DNA from: Granulicella aggregans
GTDB lineage: Bacteria > Acidobacteriota > Terriglobia > Terriglobales > Acidobacteriaceae
Reading direction: 5' to 3'
DNA length: 64,000 nt
Assembly: GCF_025685565.1 (NCBI RefSeq)
Contig: NZ_JAGSYE010000002.1
Coordinates: 310,001 to 374,000 of the forward strand
The notes beneath the pieces are model-generated. The model saw only the letters and a list, made by a program, of their open reading frames with translations, was not told the origin of the DNA and did not search any database. Both the position numbers and the translations under genes were made by a program. Shown piece after piece: positions 60,992 through 64,000 of this stretch; within the stretch, counting starts at the first letter, position 1, and every line of letters begins with the position of its first letter.

Positions 60992-61786
60992 CTAAAGGGA
61001 CGCCTGCGCGGGAACAATCAACTTCGACGCGGCATCGAGCAGCGCGTTGAAGTGCCGCTCAATCCACCCCGGCCACGCAGCCAGGCTGGCAATCAAGACC
61101 ACGTACGACGCGATCGCCTTCAGCGGAATGCTTACGACCAGGACCGGCAACTGCGGGGACAGTCTGCCGATCAAGGCAACCGTCACTTCAACCGTCAACG
61201 CGGCTGCGAGCACCGGTGCCGCAAGCTGCAGCCCTGCCAGAAAAAGCCCGCTGGCCATCGCAGAGATCGCCACGCCAGTCTGGCCTTGAACCACCCCCTG
61301 CCCTATCGGAACCACGCTGAAGCTGCGCATCACCGCCATGATCATGGTGCGATGCAGCCCCGCACCAAGGATCACCAAGATGCCGAGCCATCCCAACATC
61401 TGCCCCAACACCGGGGTCTCGATCATGGTGTTCGGATCGAGCAGGCTGACCAGCGAGAAGCTGAACTCGAAGCCCATCACCGTTCCTGCGAAGTTCAGGG
61501 CCTCGTTCAGCATCATCAGAGCCAGCCCAAGGGTGAGCCCCACGCCAAGCTCGCCAAGCACCGCGGTGAAGTCAAGCACCGGCCGGGCACCGGGCAACGC
61601 CGCAACCACGGGAGCGAGCAGGATCGTCATCGCCAGCACCAACCCTGCCTTAGCCTGCGGCGTGATCGCGCCCGAGCTCAAGATAGGCGCGAAGACCATC
61701 AGTCCGCTAAGACGAATGAGCACCAGCACGCCCGCACTCAGATAACCCGGCCAGTCGTGAATGATTTCGCCCGTCGCAGAAGCCAC
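60992..61786 (-). CDS. fliR: Flagellar export protein FliR
   Basis: 264-residue membrane protein with about six hydrophobic helices, part of the FliPQR export channel. Family patterns are R-L-S-G-L-M-V-F-A-P near the N-terminus and an N-E-A-L-N-F-A-G-T-V-M-G-F-E segment in the middle. Start is GTG 61786, with AAGGGA upstream. It lies 34 bases after fliQ and 33 before flhB, in the standard order. Confidence 0.93.
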   Translation of the reverse strand: MASATGEIIHDWPGYLSAGVLVLIRLSGLMVFAPILSSGAITPQAKAGLVLAMTILLAPVVAALPGARPVLDFTAVLGELGVGLTLGLALMMLNEALNFAGTVMGFEFSFSLVSLLDPNTMIETPVLGQMLGWLGILVILGAGLHRTMIMAVMRSFSVVPIGQGVVQGQTGVAISAMASGLFLAGLQLAAPVLAAALTVEVTVALIGRLSPQLPVLVVSIPLKAIASYVVLIASLAAWPGWIERHFNALLDAASKLIVPAQASL

Positions 61787-61820
61787 TTGATACCGTCCCT
61801 TTCAAAGTCCCCATGAGCTT

Positions 61821-62090
61821 CTATCCCAGATATCGCTGCAGTCCTGTCCAAAGGTGCACGGTGAAGTTCACCAGCCGATGCACCGTCCAGGGCATCGTCA
61901 CCATCGCCATCGCGAAGACCACCAGAAGCCTCGGCACGGCGGTCAATGTTTGCTCCTGCACGCTCGTCAAGGTCTGCAGCAGGCTGACGATGAGGCTGAT
62001 GATCGCAGCGCCGACCAGCATCGGAGCGCTTAGCAACAACGCTTCAATCAGCAGCCTTCGCATCATCTCTACGGCCTGATCCGGTCCCAC
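61821..62090 (-). CDS. fliQ: Flagellar export protein FliQ
   Basis: 89-residue protein with two membrane helices (about 15-38 and 50-75), the usual size for FliQ. The conserved P-x-L-x-x-x-x-x-x-x-L-x-x-S-L-L-Q-x-x-T-x-x-Q-E-Q-T-L stretch is present, with the central L-L-Q-T-L-T-S-V-Q-E-Q-T-L. Start is GTG 62090 behind GAGGAGG. It sits between fliP and fliR. Confidence 0.94.
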   Translation of the reverse strand: MGPDQAVEMMRRLLIEALLLSAPMLVGAAIISLIVSLLQTLTSVQEQTLTAVPRLLVVFAMAMVTMPWTVHRLVNFTVHLWTGLQRYLG

Positions 62091-62112
62091 ACGCCCTCCT
62101 CGGGACGAACGC

Positions 62113-63027
62113 TCAAAAGCTCTTCAGAAGCTGGTCAGCCAATAAATTCCAGCCATCGACCATTACGAACAAAAGAATCTTTAGCGGCGTCGAGATCACC
62201 ACAGGCGGTAGTTGCATCATGCCTATCGATGTCGTCACGCTCGCTACCATCAGGTCCACCAGAAGGAACGGAAGGAAGAGCACAGCTCCGATCTGGAAGC
62301 CCGCCTTCAGCTCGCTAAGGATGTATGCGGGAAAGATCACCGGCAGCGGCAGGTCGTCCCGCGTGCGCGGCTGTGTGCTCATGCCGGCCGCCGCAAAGAC
62401 CATCAGGTCTTTCTCCCGCGCGTAACGCAGCATGTACTGCTTCACCGGCACCAGTCCTTGCGCGATCGCCGCCTCGCCCGTCATACGGTTCTCGCGATAC
62501 GGAGTGACGGCCTGCTGCTCCACCTGCAACAACACCGGCTGCATCAGGAACCACGTCATCATCAGCGCCAGCCCCATCAGCACCTGGTTCGATGGAGCCG
62601 TCTGCGTGCCGAGCGCCTGACGAAGAAAGTGGAAGACCACCAGCAGCCGGATCATCGGCGTCATCGAGAGCAGGATCGCCGGCAGCAGCGTCAACAGCGT
62701 CAGCCCGAAGACGATCGCCCAGGGTACGTTCTGGCTCCCCTTCATCTGGTCCGCGATCGACTTGCTCATCGCATTGCCAAGTGAATCCGCTCCGGCATCC
62801 GAGCCATTGCGAGATGCTGCGGACCCATGATTCGCGACACTTGGCTTCGCCTCCGATGCAAGGAACAGACTTACTGCGCTAACACCTCTGGGCGAAACCA
62901 TCCGCGCCGGCGACGCTGTCGCGCTCATCGGCAGAACGAAGATCGCACCCAGCACAAGAGCGGCCAGTGAATGACAGCCTCTATCGCAAGGCTTTCCGCT
63001 CCTCTCACGGTGTGACTGAGCTCTCAT
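62113..63027 (-). CDS. fliP: Flagellar export protein FliP
   Basis: 304-residue protein. An N-terminal signal-like helix (about 19-38) is followed by a variable periplasmic stretch and then the FliP core from about residue 100: L-L-T-L-L-P-A-I-L-L-S-M-T, Q-T-A-P-S-N-Q-V-L-M-G-L-A-L, and the closing P-A-Y-I-L-S-E-L-K-A-G-F-Q-I-G and G-M-M-Q-L-P-P signatures. FliP forms the export channel with FliQ and FliR. It is longer than most FliP by about 50 residues in the variable part. The start overlaps the fliO stop by four bases. Confidence 0.94.
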   Translation of the reverse strand: MRAQSHRERSGKPCDRGCHSLAALVLGAIFVLPMSATASPARMVSPRGVSAVSLFLASEAKPSVANHGSAASRNGSDAGADSLGNAMSKSIADQMKGSQNVPWAIVFGLTLLTLLPAILLSMTPMIRLLVVFHFLRQALGTQTAPSNQVLMGLALMMTWFLMQPVLLQVEQQAVTPYRENRMTGEAAIAQGLVPVKQYMLRYAREKDLMVFAAAGMSTQPRTRDDLPLPVIFPAYILSELKAGFQIGAVLFLPFLLVDLMVASVTTSIGMMQLPPVVISTPLKILLFVMVDGWNLLADQLLKSF

Positions 63028-63494
63028 TGCACTCTTCCTGCCTCAAGGCCTTTACTTACCGTGGCTCCATTTGCGGCGACGTCACCCCGCCGGACCAGTC
63101 GAAGGCCGCTTCCCGTGGTTTTTGCAAAAGCGGGAGATCGCATCCAAGCTGGCTCCCTCATCCTCACGGCATCTCGCACAGAGTTTGCGCGCTCTACATC
63201 AGGCGGCAATTTGACGTCGCCCGACCCCGCACCCGGCACTGCCTCAGAAGATGTCTCCGGAATCGCTACCAGCGTTCCGATACGGTCGCCGCCCGCTCCA
63301 ACCAGGAAACGATGCTCGTCGCAGGCAACCAGAAATAGCTGCCGCCGGTTGCCGAGCTGAAGGGCCTCAAGCAGGACCATGCGCCGCGGCTTGGCGCGCT
63401 TGCTGCCCTCGAGCAAAACCTGCCTGAGATGCCGCAGCATGGAGGACAGCAGGACCGCGAGACCGTTCCCTCGATCAGTCGTGGATTCACTCAT
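63024..63494 (-). CDS. fliO: FliO-like flagellar assembly protein
   Basis: 156-residue protein in the fliO position, overlapping fliP by four bases. The centre has R-R-M-V-L-L-E-A-L-Q-L-G-N-R-R-Q-L-F-L-V, close to the conserved V-x-E-x-L-x-L-G-x-K-x-x-L-x-L-V region of FliO, and later V-G-A-G-G-D-R-I-G-T-L. I see no convincing membrane helix at the N-terminus, whereas FliO usually has one, so the helix may be lost or the start may be wrong. ATG 63494 has GGAGAG upstream; a frame continues to 63521. FliO helps FliP assemble. Confidence 0.65.
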   Translation of the reverse strand: MSESTTDRGNGLAVLLSSMLRHLRQVLLEGSKRAKPRRMVLLEALQLGNRRQLFLVACDEHRFLVGAGGDRIGTLVAIPETSSEAVPGAGSGDVKLPPDVERANSVRDAVRMREPAWMRSPAFAKTTGSGLRLVRRGDVAANGATVSKGLEAGRVQ

Positions 63495-63572
63495 GGCGTT
63501 CTCTCCTCCTGTCCTGTTCATGCCATTCCAATTGATGGATCATGCAGTTTCATACGGCGATCACTGTGCGAG

Positions 63573-63908
63573 CTACGCAAGCTTGGCCACACGAAGCCCC
63601 AGCGACTCCTCTACAACCTCGAACTCCGCCCATAAGATATGCACCGCGCCGATCTTGATCGGGATCAGCTCCGAGGTCAGCGTCTGGCTCACCACCACGC
63701 GTCCCGGCTGCAGCGTCAAGAGATCACGCACGGTGAAGTCGGGAATGTCCACTACCGCCGTAATCGTCTCCGGCACTCGCTGCAGGATCGGCCACGAGAC
63801 GTGATCTTCGATCCTTTGCGTCCACGGGAGATGCTGACGGTTGGAGACATAGCCGCCATGATGCAGCGCCATCTCACCGGTTCTGGTCTCGCTTTCCGCA
63901 ATGCTCAT
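63573..63908 (-). CDS. Second SpoA-domain (FliN-type) protein
   Basis: 111-residue protein made almost entirely of one SpoA domain: I-P-D-F-T-V-R-D-L-L-T-L-Q-P-G-R-V-V-V-S, then P-I-K-I-G-A-V-H-I-L-W-A-E-F-E-V-V. It resembles FliN but lies between fliL and fliO, where fliN is found in the standard fliLMNOPQR order; the FliM and extended FliN genes are instead downstream of fliA. It may be the ordinary FliN, with the longer protein at 54805 being the unusual one, or both may share the C-ring. Confidence 0.8.
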   Translation of the reverse strand: MSIAESETRTGEMALHHGGYVSNRQHLPWTQRIEDHVSWPILQRVPETITAVVDIPDFTVRDLLTLQPGRVVVSQTLTSELIPIKIGAVHILWAEFEVVEESLGLRVAKLA

Positions 63909-63967
63909 TCACGCCTCCCGGAACCTGATACTGCCCTTGCCGATGTCTTCTCTCAACTCTGTTCGAA

Positions 63968-64000
63968 CTACATCTGAACCAGGAAGTCGCTGAAGTAAAG
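63968..64000 (-). CDS. fliL: Partial gene, probable FliL C-terminus
   Basis: The last ten residues, L-Y-F-S-D-F-L-V-Q-M, then stop, read in from the window edge. FliL proteins commonly end in a Y-F-T-D-F-V-V-Q-like sequence, and fliL normally precedes fliM/fliN/fliO, so position and sequence agree. The rest of the gene is outside the window, and ten residues limit certainty. Confidence 0.55.
   Translation of the reverse strand, partial: LYFSDFLVQM

Overview
The window is GC-rich bacterial chromosomal DNA with densely packed genes. Several traits together suggest an acidobacterium of the Terriglobia (the Granulicella, Edaphobacter and Terriglobus type): a full tol-pal cluster, a hopanoid cluster (squalene-hopene cyclase, HpnH, HpnA, HpnG, IspH), flagellar export genes, and short palindromic repeats scattered between genes (one starts GTCATCTCGACCGGAGCG). 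This assignment is an inference, because there is no rRNA gene in the window. I saw no tRNA, rRNA, transposase, phage gene or CRISPR array.

Layout. 1-14.3 kb is mostly plus-strand metabolism: a CocE-type hydrolase, an ABC ATPase and permease without a binding protein, a DUF3891 protein, an HMG-CoA-lyase-like protein lacking key catalytic residues, a YbgC-type thioesterase, an SDR, a chemotaxis receptor, a small Cys protein, GlmU, a pterin dehydratase, an M20 peptidase and two alpha/beta hydrolases. 14.5-19.5 kb is a signalling operon (multidomain histidine kinase, small membrane protein, NtrC-type regulator) with a strong sigma-54 promoter match in front of the kinase. An EAL-PAS phosphodiesterase follows on the other strand. 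21.5-29.1 kb (minus strand) is the hopanoid/isoprenoid cluster. 29.5-32.6 kb carries a secreted MetX-like hydrolase, a 50-residue metallothionein-like gene and recN. 32.8-36.9 kb is a response regulator and a kinase with four tandem PAS repeats. 37.1-42.6 kb is tolQ-tolR-tolA-tolB-pal-cpoB.

42.6-51.5 kb (minus strand) holds a degenerate DapA-like protein and the carbamoyl-phosphate synthase genes. carA and carB are separated by two polytopic membrane-protein genes, one of which begins with the same seven residues as CarB. Just upstream of carA is a 38-codon gene for a secreted His-rich peptide, followed by a terminator. 51.6-53.6 kb has a Rieske protein, an inactive-looking alpha/beta hydrolase and a peptidoglycan-binding protein. 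53.7-64 kb is a minus-strand flagellar operon, transcribed fliL(partial)-fliN2-fliO-fliP-fliQ-fliR-flhB-flhA-fliA-fliM-fliN and ending in an MshEN-domain gene (predicted c-di-GMP binding).

The observations most worth following up are the interrupted car operon with its duplicated start, the MshEN/zinc-finger protein in the flagellar operon, the two very small metal-binding-type genes, the sigma-54 kinase operon, the extra genes in the hopanoid cluster, and the short palindromes whose stems vary while the loop is kept.
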